Counted from the stretch's first letter, positions 16,756-26,800 are shown. The stretch is DNA of 35,957 bases from Candidatus Cloacimonadota bacterium (GCA_021736135.1 JAIPGO010000036.1:1-35957), one strand, 5' to 3'. Program-made: numbers and translations. The notes: a model not told the origin generated them from the sequence alone.

Positions 16756-16786
16756 CTTCCTTCACTCCTGAACACAGTGAAGGAAG
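16756..16786. terminator. Hairpin after the REC-PAS-PAS gene, possible terminator
   Basis: A perfect 11-bp stem CTTCCTTCACT/AGTGAAGGAAG (16756-16766 with 16776-16786) with a 9-nt loop lies 115 nt beyond the stop. No clear T tract follows on either strand, so a terminator role is uncertain. Confidence 0.4.
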
Positions 16787-16878
16787 AGTTTCACAGTTTC
16801 TTAATTTCTCCTTCTCACGACTCTCTTGACATAATTATAATCATTTCCAGTTCTTGAAAAAAAGCTGAGAGGTACAAA

Positions 16879-17463
16879 ATGCCAAAAAAAGAGACTTATT
16901 TACCGCAATTACTGGTTCTGCGCATCAAGATGGCGGACATTCGTCCCATGATCTCACGTAATATACTGGTTCGTAACACGCTCTCCTTTGATAAACTGCA
17001 TTTAATAATTCAAATTGCCATGGGCTGGGAAAATTATCATTTATATCAATTCATGAAAGGTGATATAATGATAGATAACGAAGCTGACGAGGCAATGATG
17101 TTCTCCAGATTTAAAAGAATGCCATCACGCACCACTCCGATTGCTGCGTTTTTAAATGCTCCCAAAGACAAAATCAAATACGAATATGATTTCGGAGATT
17201 CCTGGCTGCATGAAATCAGCGTCAGTAAAGTTCTGCCGGACGACCCGGAAATCAAAAATCCCGTTTGTCAGAAAGCTTCGCGTGCCTGTCCACCCGAAGA
17301 TTGCGGTGGAGTTGGCGGTTATTATGAAATAATGGAAATGTTAAATGGTGAAGATATTGTTGAAGAAGAAGACAATCTACGTGAATGGCTGGGTGAAGAT
17401 TATGACCCTGAATTTGTGGACATCGAGGATATTAATAAATTGCTGAAGAAAATAAAAATGTGA
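16879..17463 (+). CDS. pRiA4b ORF-3-like (IS1096 TnpR-like) domain protein
   Basis: A 194-residue soluble protein whose motifs match the PRiA4_ORF3 family. These are LRIKMADIRPMISRNILV at the N-terminus (the 'P.iwR' strand), LHLIIQIAMGWENYHLYQF near 40-59, YEYDFGDSWLHEISV near 100-114, and the cysteine-bearing ACPPEDCGGVGGYYEIM near 135-151. The family is common on plasmids, near insertion sequences and as stand-alone genes. Its biochemical role is not established, despite the 'TnpR-like' label. GAGAGG precedes the ATG by 6 nt. It stands alone between hairpins, with no transposase beside it. The acidic C-terminus (LGEDYDPEFVDIED) is usual for the family. Confidence 0.88.
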   Translation: MPKKETYLPQLLVLRIKMADIRPMISRNILVRNTLSFDKLHLIIQIAMGWENYHLYQFMKGDIMIDNEADEAMMFSRFKRMPSRTTPIAAFLNAPKDKIKYEYDFGDSWLHEISVSKVLPDDPEIKNPVCQKASRACPPEDCGGVGGYYEIMEMLNGEDIVEEEDNLREWLGEDYDPEFVDIEDINKLLKKIKM

Positions 17464-17702
17464 TATACAGACAGACCTGATAATCTTTTTGTTGAAAAAA
17501 AAGCCTCTGGAATTTTTAAGAATTTGCATCCGGACTGTCTATCAACACAAATAATTCCTGGATGGATACGTGTTTGATTGATATGTAATTGACTATGAGA
17601 GCAGAATTTGAACCGATTCAAAAAATCGAACCGGTCTTAATATTTCATTTTTCTTGACTTCTGGCAGAATGATTTAGGATGTAACAAATTACAGGAGAAG
17701 AT

Positions 17703-18734
17703 ATGGATAGTTTAAAATTATTAAAGGATTTAACCCTGGCAGCAGGAATTTCAGGGCATGAAAGCTCTGTTACTAAAATTATGCAAGATACATTAACTGG
17801 AATGGATTACACTACAGACCGGATGGGTAACATAACTTTTATAAAGCAGGGCAGCGCTGAAGGGAAAAAAATTCTCTTTATTGCGCATCAGGATGAGATC
17901 GGATTCATTGTATCGGATATTTTACCTCAAGGATTTTTGCAAATCCAGAGTATCGGCGGCTGGGATGCCAACACTCTCCTCTCGTCTCCTGTGGATATAA
18001 TTAATAAAAATGGAGAACGTATCCCCGGAATAATCGGCTCCGTACCAGTGCATTTTCAAACGGGCACCAATACCGGACCTAATATCGACGCCATGTTCAT
18101 TGATATTGGCGCCAGCAGTTCCGAAAAAGTTCTTTCAGCCTTCGGTATCGAACTGGGCGCTCCCGTTATTCCAGTTTGCCGGTTTCATCACGTACCCAGC
18201 AGCGACCGTCTTTTCAGTAAGGCATTTGACGATAGAGCTGGCGTGGCTGCACTCGTGGAAACAGGTTTACTTATCAAAGACATAAAACTGAAAAATACGA
18301 TATATCTTTGCGGCAGCGTACAGGAAGAAGTTGGCACCCGCGGCGCAACTGCCGTGGCAGGATATACCGATGCTGATGTATGCATAGTTCTGGAAGGCGC
18401 ACCGGCAGATGATATTCCCGGCATTCCCGGAAATGCTCAAACCTGCGTCGGCAAAGGTGTGCATCTGAGACTTTTCGATCCCACGATGATCGTACCTCAC
18501 AAGCTCAGCAGCCAGATCAGAAAAATCGCCCATACTCACGATATCCCGGTTCAGGTGACCGTTAGAAAGCGTGGTGGTACAGACGGACGGCAGATCCATA
18601 CGGCAAACCATGGCATTCCCACCATCGTACTCGGAGTACCGGTTCGTTTTGCGCACAGCCACAATTGCCATATTTCACTGGCAGATTACCGTAATCTAGT
18701 TAAATTGTGTATGGCAATAGCAGAAAATTTATAA
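17703..18734 (+). CDS. M42-family metallopeptidase (glutamyl aminopeptidase/deblocking aminopeptidase type)
   Basis: A cytoplasmic 343-residue peptidase. Dinuclear metal-site motifs are in order: AHQDEIGF (H62, D64), FDDRAG (D176/D177), QEEVGTRGA (E208/E209), VLEG (E231) and RFAHSH (H318). Family members form large tetrahedral dodecamers that trim peptides from the N-terminus, and this one is of usual length. AGGAG lies 5 nt before the ATG. The 5-formyl-THF cyclo-ligase gene starts 10 nt after the stop, so the two are co-transcribed. A TTGACT near 17655 could be a -35 element, but I find no good -10. The role is probably completion of peptide degradation to free amino acids. Confidence 0.92.
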   Translation: MDSLKLLKDLTLAAGISGHESSVTKIMQDTLTGMDYTTDRMGNITFIKQGSAEGKKILFIAHQDEIGFIVSDILPQGFLQIQSIGGWDANTLLSSPVDIINKNGERIPGIIGSVPVHFQTGTNTGPNIDAMFIDIGASSSEKVLSAFGIELGAPVIPVCRFHHVPSSDRLFSKAFDDRAGVAALVETGLLIKDIKLKNTIYLCGSVQEEVGTRGATAVAGYTDADVCIVLEGAPADDIPGIPGNAQTCVGKGVHLRLFDPTMIVPHKLSSQIRKIAHTHDIPVQVTVRKRGGTDGRQIHTANHGIPTIVLGVPVRFAHSHNCHISLADYRNLVKLCMAIAENL

Positions 18735-18744
18735 GGTTGTGAAT

Positions 18745-19293
18745 ATGAAAAAGAGTATCAGAAAAGAATTATTGGAAAAGCGCAAAGCGCTTTCTGAAAA
18801 AGAAGTCAACCTGAAAAGTAAGAAGATCATCGCCAGACTGCTGGAATTACCTCAAATCCTGAAAGCTGAACGCATTCACGTCTATTATCCCATTAATAAT
18901 GAAGTTGATATTCGCCCCTTTATCGAATGGCTCTGGGAAAAAGGTAAGAAAGTGATCATGCCCCGTGCTAACTTTGAAACCCATGAATTAGATAATTACT
19001 ACATCATAACCTTTGGACAATTAGAAGAAACGCATCTGGGACTGCATGAGCCATACACGACCAGTCCGCTGCATCTGGGTTCACCTGACGTTATCATCGT
19101 CCCCGGCGTTGCATTTGGCGAAGATCGCAACCGTTTAGGCTATGGAGGTGGTTTCTATGACCGGTTTCTCAATGAAAGCATTTCGCTGCGTATCGGAGTT
19201 GCTTTTGAAATGCAGATAGTGAAGCAGATCCCGGCAGAAAAACATGACCAGAGAATGGATCTGATCATTACCGAAGAGAGGATAATTTCGTAA
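18745..19293 (+). CDS. 5-formyltetrahydrofolate cyclo-ligase
   Basis: Converts 5-formyl-THF to 5,10-methenyl-THF with ATP, salvaging folate one-carbon units. The 182-residue protein has the N-terminal basic helix (KSIRKELLEKRKALSEKE), VYYPINNEVDIRPF near 45-58, KKVIMPRA near 75-82, and the family's nucleotide/substrate motif PGVAFGEDRNRLGYGGGFYDRF near 125-146. The ATG at 18745 is preferred, 8 nt after AAGG. A GTG two codons earlier (18739) is only 1 nt from that site. It is the second gene of the M42 peptidase operon. Confidence 0.93.
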   Translation: MKKSIRKELLEKRKALSEKEVNLKSKKIIARLLELPQILKAERIHVYYPINNEVDIRPFIEWLWEKGKKVIMPRANFETHELDNYYIITFGQLEETHLGLHEPYTTSPLHLGSPDVIIVPGVAFGEDRNRLGYGGGFYDRFLNESISLRIGVAFEMQIVKQIPAEKHDQRMDLIITEERIIS

Positions 19294-19375
19294 TTCGTGA
19301 CTCGAAATCCGAAAACCGAGACACGAAACCAGAAATCAGATACTCGAAATTTAAATTCTAATTTCTTTCCTTTCT

Positions 19376-19410
19376 TCTCTTATCCGTTTAATCCGCGTGA
19401 TCCGCGGTTG
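19376..19410. repeat. Degenerate CCGCGG/ATCCG dispersed repeat
   Basis: The stretch TATCCGTTTAATCCGCGTGA followed by TCCGCGG is of a kind often found as scattered intergenic relics in environmental genomes. A related sequence in the opposite orientation (GAACCGCGG...CGGAT) is at about 35557-35585. No function is evident. Confidence 0.4.
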
Positions 19411-19464
19411 AAAATCTTCTCTTCTTTTCGTTTTGCTTGTTGTTAAAAACCTCTTCTTCCGCGG

Positions 19465-20562
19465 TTAAAAAATCCTTACATTCAATTCTTCCGGCTTTAA
19501 TCCATAATGCCCCATTTTCGCTGTTAATAACAGCTCCCCAATAGTTTCCACGCCCGGCAACCAGTTTTCCACGCTCAATGTTTCCAGGTCAAAGCCCAGT
19601 TTTTTTGCCGCTCGAAAGACCAAATGCGACCAGAAATTATGGATTTGCGTCCGCTTCATAAATTTCCGGTAATTGCTGTCAAACCAGCGGATATGATATT
19701 TTTCCCATGCAGCATGAAATTCCCTGCCGGCAGCTTTCCAGCAACTCATGACTCGCGGTTGTACTTTACTGAAATACTCGCTCTGGCTGTTCCCTTGAAA
19801 ACTTCCGTATCTGCGGACATACATATAATCATAGCGCGCCACCCCTAAATCCAGATATGATTTCCGTGTACTATACAGCACCGCTCCTTCACATTTACCG
19901 GTCCAGGTCAGCATCCAGTTCGGTGGCATTACACAGCGGAAATATTTTTCCAGCGGTGCATACTGTGGCTCCGGCAGGGCAAGTATTTCCCATAAATGTT
20001 CAGCAAACCACTGGGCATAAACCGCTTCCAGGTCTTCTTCAGCATTGAGCACATTGATCTGGCGTTCGCAGTAAAGAAACTCATTTTTCCAGCATTTCAC
20101 GGTATGCTCTCCGGCAGTCTCAAAACTTATTTCCAGTTTAGTGCGCGGCGCTAGCCGCAGCTTCAGCTTCAATCCCTCATCGATCTGCAGATTATATTCG
20201 CCCTTTTTGCGCAGCTTCAGGAAAGTATTGCAACTGAATTTATAATCCCCGGGATATACAAAATACGGCGTGTAATAGAACATCTTACTTATGATCACCT
20301 TATAACCGGGTCGGGATGAATTGGTAAATTTATCCGCCTCCCGGAACAGACATTCACTTCTCCGGCTCAGGACAGTCGGCGCATATCTTGGTTTAAATAC
20401 ATAAGGATAGTAGTATAATTCCCCGTTCCGCTTATGCCGGTAAACAGTATCGCCAACGCGCCCATGAATATCCATATTACGTTTCATAAAATAGATCTTT
20501 GGCGCTTCCTGAAGAGGAAAGGTATCGTAAACATCTTCCCTCGTTCTGCTATAAGCTTTCAT
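19465..20562 (-). CDS. Unrecognised 365-residue protein
   Basis: I do not recognise this protein. It is soluble-looking, rich in aromatic residues, Arg and Lys, and lacks a signal peptide. The N-terminal third contains HGRVGDTVYRHKRNGELYYY followed by PYVFKPRYAPTVLSRRS, a segment recalling small phage- or prophage-associated proteins with a 'GKVGxTVxxxRxGxxxxRxY' opening (low-confidence resemblance). A beta-rich middle (LKLKLRLAPRTKLEISFETA) leads to a helical, Trp-rich C-terminal half (EKYHIRWFDSNYRKFMKRTQ, then NFWSHLVFRAAKKLGFDLE). The chosen ATG at 20562 follows AGGAGGAGCTTT; the longer reading from 20610 starts before this site. It is monocistronic, flanked by gene-free DNA on its upstream side. 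Codon use looks normal for the window. Confidence 0.8.
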   Translation of the reverse strand: MKAYSRTREDVYDTFPLQEAPKIYFMKRNMDIHGRVGDTVYRHKRNGELYYYPYVFKPRYAPTVLSRRSECLFREADKFTNSSRPGYKVIISKMFYYTPYFVYPGDYKFSCNTFLKLRKKGEYNLQIDEGLKLKLRLAPRTKLEISFETAGEHTVKCWKNEFLYCERQINVLNAEEDLEAVYAQWFAEHLWEILALPEPQYAPLEKYFRCVMPPNWMLTWTGKCEGAVLYSTRKSYLDLGVARYDYMYVRRYGSFQGNSQSEYFSKVQPRVMSCWKAAGREFHAAWEKYHIRWFDSNYRKFMKRTQIHNFWSHLVFRAAKKLGFDLETLSVENWLPGVETIGELLLTAKMGHYGLKPEELNVRIF

Positions 20563-20610
20563 AAAGCTCCTCCTGTTAAAACTTACATCCATAAAGTAAC
20601 CGGACCACAA

Positions 20611-21400
20611 AAATCCGGCAACAAAAAAAATCCTGTTCTATGTTGCAATACTACATAGCTATTTCTAAGTTAAAAAATAATAATCAATTCCAAAATGCCA
20701 GTGAGGAGAATAATTTTATCCCGATCTATCGGGATGAATTATGAATTATGAATGAAGGTAGCTTCGCTGCGCTCAGAACTAATCACAGTCACTTTTTCTC
20801 TCAATTTCGCACTTTCTCATCTTCCCATCTTCACTCCATCTCATTTCAAAGCCCCGGCAAAATGCTAATGCACCCATATAACGTTAACACCGATAACAAT
20901 GAAATGTCATCGGTGTCCACGTTATATGGGTACCTGAGTATTTCTTGTACCAATTTACTAATAAATTACTATTTGGAGTACATTATCAGTGATAATGTGC
21001 GAAAACGCAGTTTTCGGGTTGGTGGTGTCTTTAGGGGGGAAGTGGAATTTGGGATTAAATGTCAGGGGATAGATAACGTTATCATGGCATATAGATGAAT
21101 GAGATAAGAAGTTAAAGGGATATTGAAAGAAGCGGTGCACTCATATAGCTGCTTAAAACGAGTGGGGGCTGTGTCACAACACCGGTATTTCTTAAAAACA
21201 TTTGGTTGTTAAACAGCCTAGTAACCGGAAATTAGAAGATCGGGTTAAATTCATATTTAAAATCATAAATAAGTATTAAAAGAAGTTCCGATATATGGAG
21301 GATATCAGAGGTATAATTTCATTAACGCCAATATTGATAGGGATTAAATAATTCTGGAATTGCCTGTTTAAGGCAAATGGAATAATAGCAAATATATATA
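20611..21400. other. Gene-free region with a cluster of strong hairpins
   Basis: Nearly 0.8 kb without a credible gene. The main structures are a TCCCGAT/ATCGGGA palindrome (20719-20734), a 60-nt hairpin (20872-20931), a 9+1+9 inverted repeat ACATTATCA-G-TGATAATGT (20980-20998), CGAAAAC-GCA-GTTTTCG (21000-21016) and the perfect palindrome GATAACGTTATC (21072-21083). TGCACCCATATA (20869) and TGCACTCATATA (21135) may be related ends of one element. A 116-codon ORF across this region has no ribosome binding site and is explained by the palindromes. Confidence 0.6.
20872..20931. repeat. 60-nt imperfect palindrome
   Basis: The outer 13-bp stem ACCCATATAACGT/ACGTTATATGGGT (20872-20884 with 20919-20931) is followed by a 2x2 internal loop. 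An inner 8-bp stem ACACCGAT/ATCGGTGT (20887-20894 with 20909-20916) then encloses a 14-nt loop. It is not followed by a T tract on either strand, so it is not an ordinary terminator. Confidence 0.8.
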
Positions 21401-21409
21401 CTAAAGTGC

Positions 21410-21438
21410 TTGACATGGTTTTTCAATATCCGTAAATT
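21410..21438 (+). promoter_or_regulatory. Promoter for the double FGE-like protein gene
   Basis: A consensus TTGACA (21410-21415) and TAAATT (21433-21438) are separated by the ideal 17 nt, about 50 nt upstream of the start codon at 21489. This is the best sigma-70-type promoter match seen in the window. Confidence 0.65.
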
Positions 21439-21488
21439 ATTTTGTAGATATTGATTGGTGATAAAAATATAATTATAATGGGATTAGT

Positions 21489-23612
21489 ATGAAAAGAGCA
21501 GTAATTTATTTTTTGTTAATAACCGCAGGGATTATCTGGTGTAACAGTGTGCCAGTAATTGAGAATTTTATGGTTAACCAGCGTACAGACGGAAGTCAGT
21601 TTATTGATGTATTTTATGATCTTACTGATGCCGATGGTGATTTAATGACGGTAATTATGCAGGTATCAGATGATGGGGGCCTCAACTGGAGTGTAAATTG
21701 TGGAATGCTTTCCGGTGATGTCGGGGAGGAAATCTGCAGTGGAAACGGAAAGCAGATAACCTGGGATTTTGGAGCCGAACATCCGGGAACTTTTGGTGAT
21801 AATTATAAGATCAGGCTGCGGGTGGATGATAACTACATACCTAATCTAATACTTATAGCGGGTGGTTCATTTAATAATGGCACCTCTGAGGTGACGGTGT
21901 CATCTTTTTACATTTGTCCATACGAAGTAACGCAGTCAGATTATCAGACAATTATGGGGAATAATCCTTCAAATTTTACGGGAGTGTATAATGGTCCAGT
22001 GGAAAGAGTATCCTGGTTCAATGCCATAGAATATTGCAACTGGCTGAGCATAATTGCAGAATTAACCCCCTGTTACAGTTATAGTACTTATGGCACAAAT
22101 CCTGCTGACTGGCCTACTGGCTGGAATTCTAATAATATCAATCAAGACAATATCTCCTGCAATTGGGCAGCAAATGGTAACCGGTTACCAACAGAAGCAG
22201 AGTGGCAGTTTGCTGGGCTGGGTGGTAATCAGACAAATAATTATACCTACAGTGGAAGCAATGATATTGAGCAAGTCGCCTGGTATGGGGGAAACTCTGG
22301 TGACACAACTCACACGATTGGGACAAAAGATGCGAATGAGCTATTAATATTTGACATTAGTGGCAACGTTTGGGAATGGATATGGGATAAATTTGGCCTT
22401 TATCCGACTGGTGCACAAACTAATCCGCATGGACCTTTAAACGGAACCTACAGAGTAGTACGAGGCGGAAGCTGGAACTGTGATTCCTACGAATGTACAG
22501 TTTCAGTTCGGAGCAACAGGCTTGCCTCGGAAAACTTCGATTCTGTGGGCTTCCGCCTCTGCCGTACATTTGAAATTCCTAATTTTGCTCCGAATTTACC
22601 GGAGAATCCTTATCCTGTGAATGGTGCATTTGATCTGCCAGTTCCAGAGAATATTACTTTAACCTGGGAATGTAGTGATCCTGATGGAGATGAATTGGTT
22701 TACAGTGTATATTTCAGTGAAGTTCCCGAACTGGATGAGAGTCATTTATTAGCAGATGGAATTGAAACAGAAAGCTGGGAATTAACTATTCAGGAATATC
22801 ATACGATATATTATTGGCAGATAGTTGCCAGTGATGGTGATTTGCAGACGGAAGGAGAAGTCTGGAGCTTTGCTACAGATAATGAAGAATGGGCTTATGT
22901 GGAAGGCGGTTTATTTGAGATGGGTGACCATTTCAATGAGGGAAATGATAATGAATTACCGGTTCATGAAGTGATAATAAGCAGTTTTTATATTAGACAG
23001 TATGAGATAACGCAAGGTGAATATGAATCAGTGATGGGTTATTGTCCAGCTCATAATTATGGAGTTGGCAATGATTATCCGGTCTATTATGTTAGCTGGT
23101 ATGATGCTGTGATATATTGCAATACGCTAAGTGAGCAGGAGGGATTATATCCATGTTATAATCTGTCTGACTGGAGTTGTGATTTTAGTGCTAGTGGATA
23201 CAGATTACCCACGGAAGCGGAATGGGAATATGCTGCCCGTGGAGGAATAAATTGGACGGATAATAATCGATACAGTGGAACAATGGATAATTTAGGAGAT
23301 TATGCCTGGTATAATTTTAATTCAGGGGGACAGACACAAGAAGTGAGTACTAAACTTCCTAATCAGCTTGAAATTTATGGCATGAGTGGAAATGTGTTTG
23401 AATGGTGTAATGACTGGTATTCAAGTAGTTATTATGAATCAAGCCCCGTTAATAATCCAATGGGACCAGATAGTGGTACTATCCGTGTGCTGCGTAGTGG
23501 TGGGTGGAGCAGCAATGCTGACCGCTGCCGTGTTGCAGAACGTGGAGGCAGTGGTCCTAACAACAATGACAGCAGCGGCATAGGTTTCCGAATCCTCAGG
23601 GCAGTCGAGTAA
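21489..23612 (+). CDS. Exported protein with two formylglycine-generating-enzyme (SUMF1)-like domains
   Basis: A 707-residue exported protein: signal peptide about 1-19, Ig/Fn3-like segment about 22-115, FGE-like domain 1 about 118-362, Fn3-like linker about 368-468, FGE-like domain 2 about 472-707. Both FGE domains show the family marks EVTQ/EITQ, VSWxxAxxYCN, RLPTEAEW, SGNVxEW and GFRxxR. In domain 1 the active-site region reads RGGSWNCDSYEC (C331 and C336), the CxxxxC spacing of true formylglycine-generating enzymes. Domain 2 has SGGWSSNADRC with only the second cysteine. Most bacterial homologues lacking the pair are structural or ligand-binding. No type IX sorting domain is seen, unlike the neighbouring beta-helix gene. 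It has its own promoter and a weak ribosome binding site. Confidence 0.88.
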   Translation: MKRAVIYFLLITAGIIWCNSVPVIENFMVNQRTDGSQFIDVFYDLTDADGDLMTVIMQVSDDGGLNWSVNCGMLSGDVGEEICSGNGKQITWDFGAEHPGTFGDNYKIRLRVDDNYIPNLILIAGGSFNNGTSEVTVSSFYICPYEVTQSDYQTIMGNNPSNFTGVYNGPVERVSWFNAIEYCNWLSIIAELTPCYSYSTYGTNPADWPTGWNSNNINQDNISCNWAANGNRLPTEAEWQFAGLGGNQTNNYTYSGSNDIEQVAWYGGNSGDTTHTIGTKDANELLIFDISGNVWEWIWDKFGLYPTGAQTNPHGPLNGTYRVVRGGSWNCDSYECTVSVRSNRLASENFDSVGFRLCRTFEIPNFAPNLPENPYPVNGAFDLPVPENITLTWECSDPDGDELVYSVYFSEVPELDESHLLADGIETESWELTIQEYHTIYYWQIVASDGDLQTEGEVWSFATDNEEWAYVEGGLFEMGDHFNEGNDNELPVHEVIISSFYIRQYEITQGEYESVMGYCPAHNYGVGNDYPVYYVSWYDAVIYCNTLSEQEGLYPCYNLSDWSCDFSASGYRLPTEAEWEYAARGGINWTDNNRYSGTMDNLGDYAWYNFNSGGQTQEVSTKLPNQLEIYGMSGNVFEWCNDWYSSSYYESSPVNNPMGPDSGTIRVLRSGGWSSNADRCRVAERGGSGPNNNDSSGIGFRILRAVE

Positions 23613-23856
23613 TTTTGAATTATGTGTGTTGAATTTTGATGGTAACAATGAAGAAATGAAAATGCGATAAAACCGTGATTAGTGAATAGTGAATGATAGA
23701 AAATGAGAAATTGTCAAGGTGTGAAATATGGAAGGAAAAGAATGAGAGTCGATTGCACAGAAAATTTTGATTTAGAAATCATATTTTGTATTATTCCGCG
23801 CTTTCAGCGTTTTCCGGGTTAATGAATAATGAAAGTTAATTATAATGGAGAATATT

Positions 23857-26800
23857 ATGAAGATCAGGATAGTGTTTTATCTATTTATGATAATGTTTAT
23901 TGTAGTCAATGCCAATTTATTGATCGTTGATTCAGAAGTTTTAACTTTTGATAGCACTTTTCCGGTAGTGACGATAAGTAGTCCTGCTGGTGGCGAGATA
24001 TTTGCACCCGGAGATACATTAGAGATAGGATTTGTAATTACAGAGGATTATTTTGCGGAAAGTCCGGCTGAACCGGTACATCTGGAGTTTTATTTTGATG
24101 ATGTGCATGAAGTGGAGTATAACGTAAGTCTTCCAGCCGCAGAGGATATGTTCTATGGATACAACTGGATAGTACCGGGATTGCTTTCGGAGAATGTTTT
24201 GGTAAAAGTATCTGCCTCAGATTATTATGGCAATTTTGGTGAGGGATTGAGTGGAGCTTTCACAATTGATCCAATGGAATATGTACATAATGTAACTCAA
24301 GACAACTGGTATGATACTATTCAGGAAGGAATTGATGCGTCTGATAATGGGGATATAATTCTTGTAGAACCGGGAAATTATCTTGAGAATATAAATTTTA
24401 ATGGCAAAGTTATTACTTTGGGTTCATTGTTTTATACAACACAAGACACAAGCTATATCTCACAAACTATAATAGACGGAAATCAAAACGGCAGTGTTGT
24501 TACTTTTAATAGCGGTGAAAATATCGAATCCGAACTTACAGGATTTACTATTATCAATGGTAATGCGGATAATGGGGGTGGGATTTCATGTTTAAATTCT
24601 CATCCTACTATTAACAAAGTGATAATAACAGGTAATATGGCGGCAGTTCAAGGTGGCGGGATTTACTGCGAGCAAGCCAGTCCTCATCTTTTGGAAGTGA
24701 TGATTACAAATAATTCAGCAACACTTTTTGGAGGTGGAATTTATTGTTGTCAAGAATCTAATCTTAATTCTCAGGATTTGATATTAACTGGCAACACGTC
24801 TATATGGGGTGGTGGAATTAATTGTCAAAATTCGAATCCAAATTTTGAAAACACAACAATAACAAACAATGTTGCTTATAATAGTGGGGGAGGAATATTT
24901 TCGTATGGATCAAGTCCACAATTTAAGAAATTAACTATAGCAGGCAACACTGCGAGTTTTGGTGGTGGAATTTATTGTGATGATTCACACGCAGATTTTG
25001 TGAACGCGACAATTACAGATAACTCAGGTAGTTTGGGTGGAGGGGGATTGTATAGTGTATATTCGTCCACCACATTTTTTGTTAATTGTATTCTATGGAA
25101 TAATTTTCCCCAGGAAATTTATTTTGGTCGATGGGGAATTTGTTTTGTCTTTACTGCTTATTCTGATATTGAAGGTGGACCTGAAGAGATATGTCATGGA
25201 GATGATTATTATAATGGATACGCTCTTTTTTTGGAGGGTAGTATTGACTCAGATCCGTTGTTCGCTGATCCTGAAGCAGGAGATTATACTCTTTTACCAG
25301 GATCACCCTGCATAGATGCGGGTATTGCTTATTTTTATTATGCTGGAGAAATATTAGTTTATATTGGCGGAGATGAATTTTTGGGATCTTCACCGGATAT
25401 AGGAGCATTTGAATATAATTATACAGGTGAATTAATTTCATCATTTGTTAGTAGTGAAGTCTATGGATATGCACCTTTAGCGGTACAATTTACTGATCTT
25501 TCTTCAGGTAATCCTGTGAGTTGGCAGTGGGATTTCCAAAATGACGGAAGCATTGACAGTGAGGAGCAGAATCCAGCCTGGACATATACTGAACCAGGAA
25601 CTTACAGTGTGAGTTTGACCATCAATGATGATGAACAGCGGCAAAGTAGTACAGAATATAAATATAATTATATTACTGCTATTGAGACAAATGTACATAA
25701 TATCACTCAAGATATTTGGTATGAGACAATACAGACAAGTATTGATGAGGCAACAGCTGATGATGTACTGATAGTAGAGCCTGGTACTTATTATGAAAAT
25801 ATAATTATCTCCGGAAAGAGAATAACACTTGCATCGCTTTTCTATGTTACACAGGATTCAAGTTATATATCACAGACCATAATTGACGGAAATCAGAATG
25901 GTGATGTTGTAACATTTGAAGATGGAGGTTACCTCCTGGAACCTACTTTTACTGGATTTACTATTACTGGAGGTGGTAGCGGTATTAGATGTAATGATTC
26001 CGATCCTTTAATAAGTAATACTATAATAGTAGGAAACTCGAGTAGTGATTTAGGTGGTGGATTTTTCTGCGTTAACTCCGATCCTCAAATTGAAAGTTCA
26101 ATAATTTCTAATAATTCAGCTCCGTCTGGAGGCACAGCATTGTACTTTACTTCGTCATCAAATCCCATTATTAAAAACACTACCATTACTAGAAACTCAT
26201 CAGACAATGAAGACCAAGAAACAATTTTTTGTAGTTTTAACGCCAACTTAATTATGGTTAATTGTATTCTTTGGAATGATTCTCCACAAGAAATAGTTCT
26301 TTGGAATAGTCAAACAACCATAGCATTTACTGATATTGCTGGAGGTATTGAGGGAATAGAAATTTTTGTTGCTGGTCATGTTAACTGGCAGGCAGGTAAT
26401 ATTGATGAAGACCCACTTTTTGTTGATGCAGAAGCGAATGATTATCATCTCCAACTGGAATCACCTTGCATAGATGCTGGTACAGCTTATTTTGAGTATA
26501 ATGGAGATGTAATATTAAATATTGGTGAAAATGATTATTTTGGTACTGCGCCGGATATGGGGGTTTATGAAAGATATTATCAGCCAATTGTTTATGGTGA
26601 CATTGACGATAATGGTGAAGTGGAAAGTTATGATGCTTCGCTGATCCTGATGTATCTGGTGGATATGGATCCCATTCCTGAAGATCCTGTGCCCTGGGAA
26701 GAGTGGCGTATGGAACGGGCAGACGTGGATTTGGGAGGAGATATAGAAGCTTTGGATGCAGCTTATATTCTGCAATACGTGGTTCAAATTATCACGGAAT

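Noticed and set aside
16810-16860. Promoter before the pRiA4b-like gene (TTGACA near 16827)
   Set aside because: The only TATAAT-like hexamer lies 4 nt after TTGACA, and no acceptable -10 lies 16-18 nt downstream.
20872-20931. Integron attC-like site
   Set aside because: The stems do not contain the paired RYYYAAC/GTTRRRY core sites and no integrase gene is near.
20748-21098. 116-codon plus-strand ORF
   Set aside because: No ribosome binding site; it runs through four palindromes, and its composition (Ser, His, Phe) is unlike neighbouring proteins.
21489-21560. Lipoprotein signal in the double FGE-like protein
   Set aside because: The cysteine after the hydrophobic stretch is preceded by IIW, not a lipobox.
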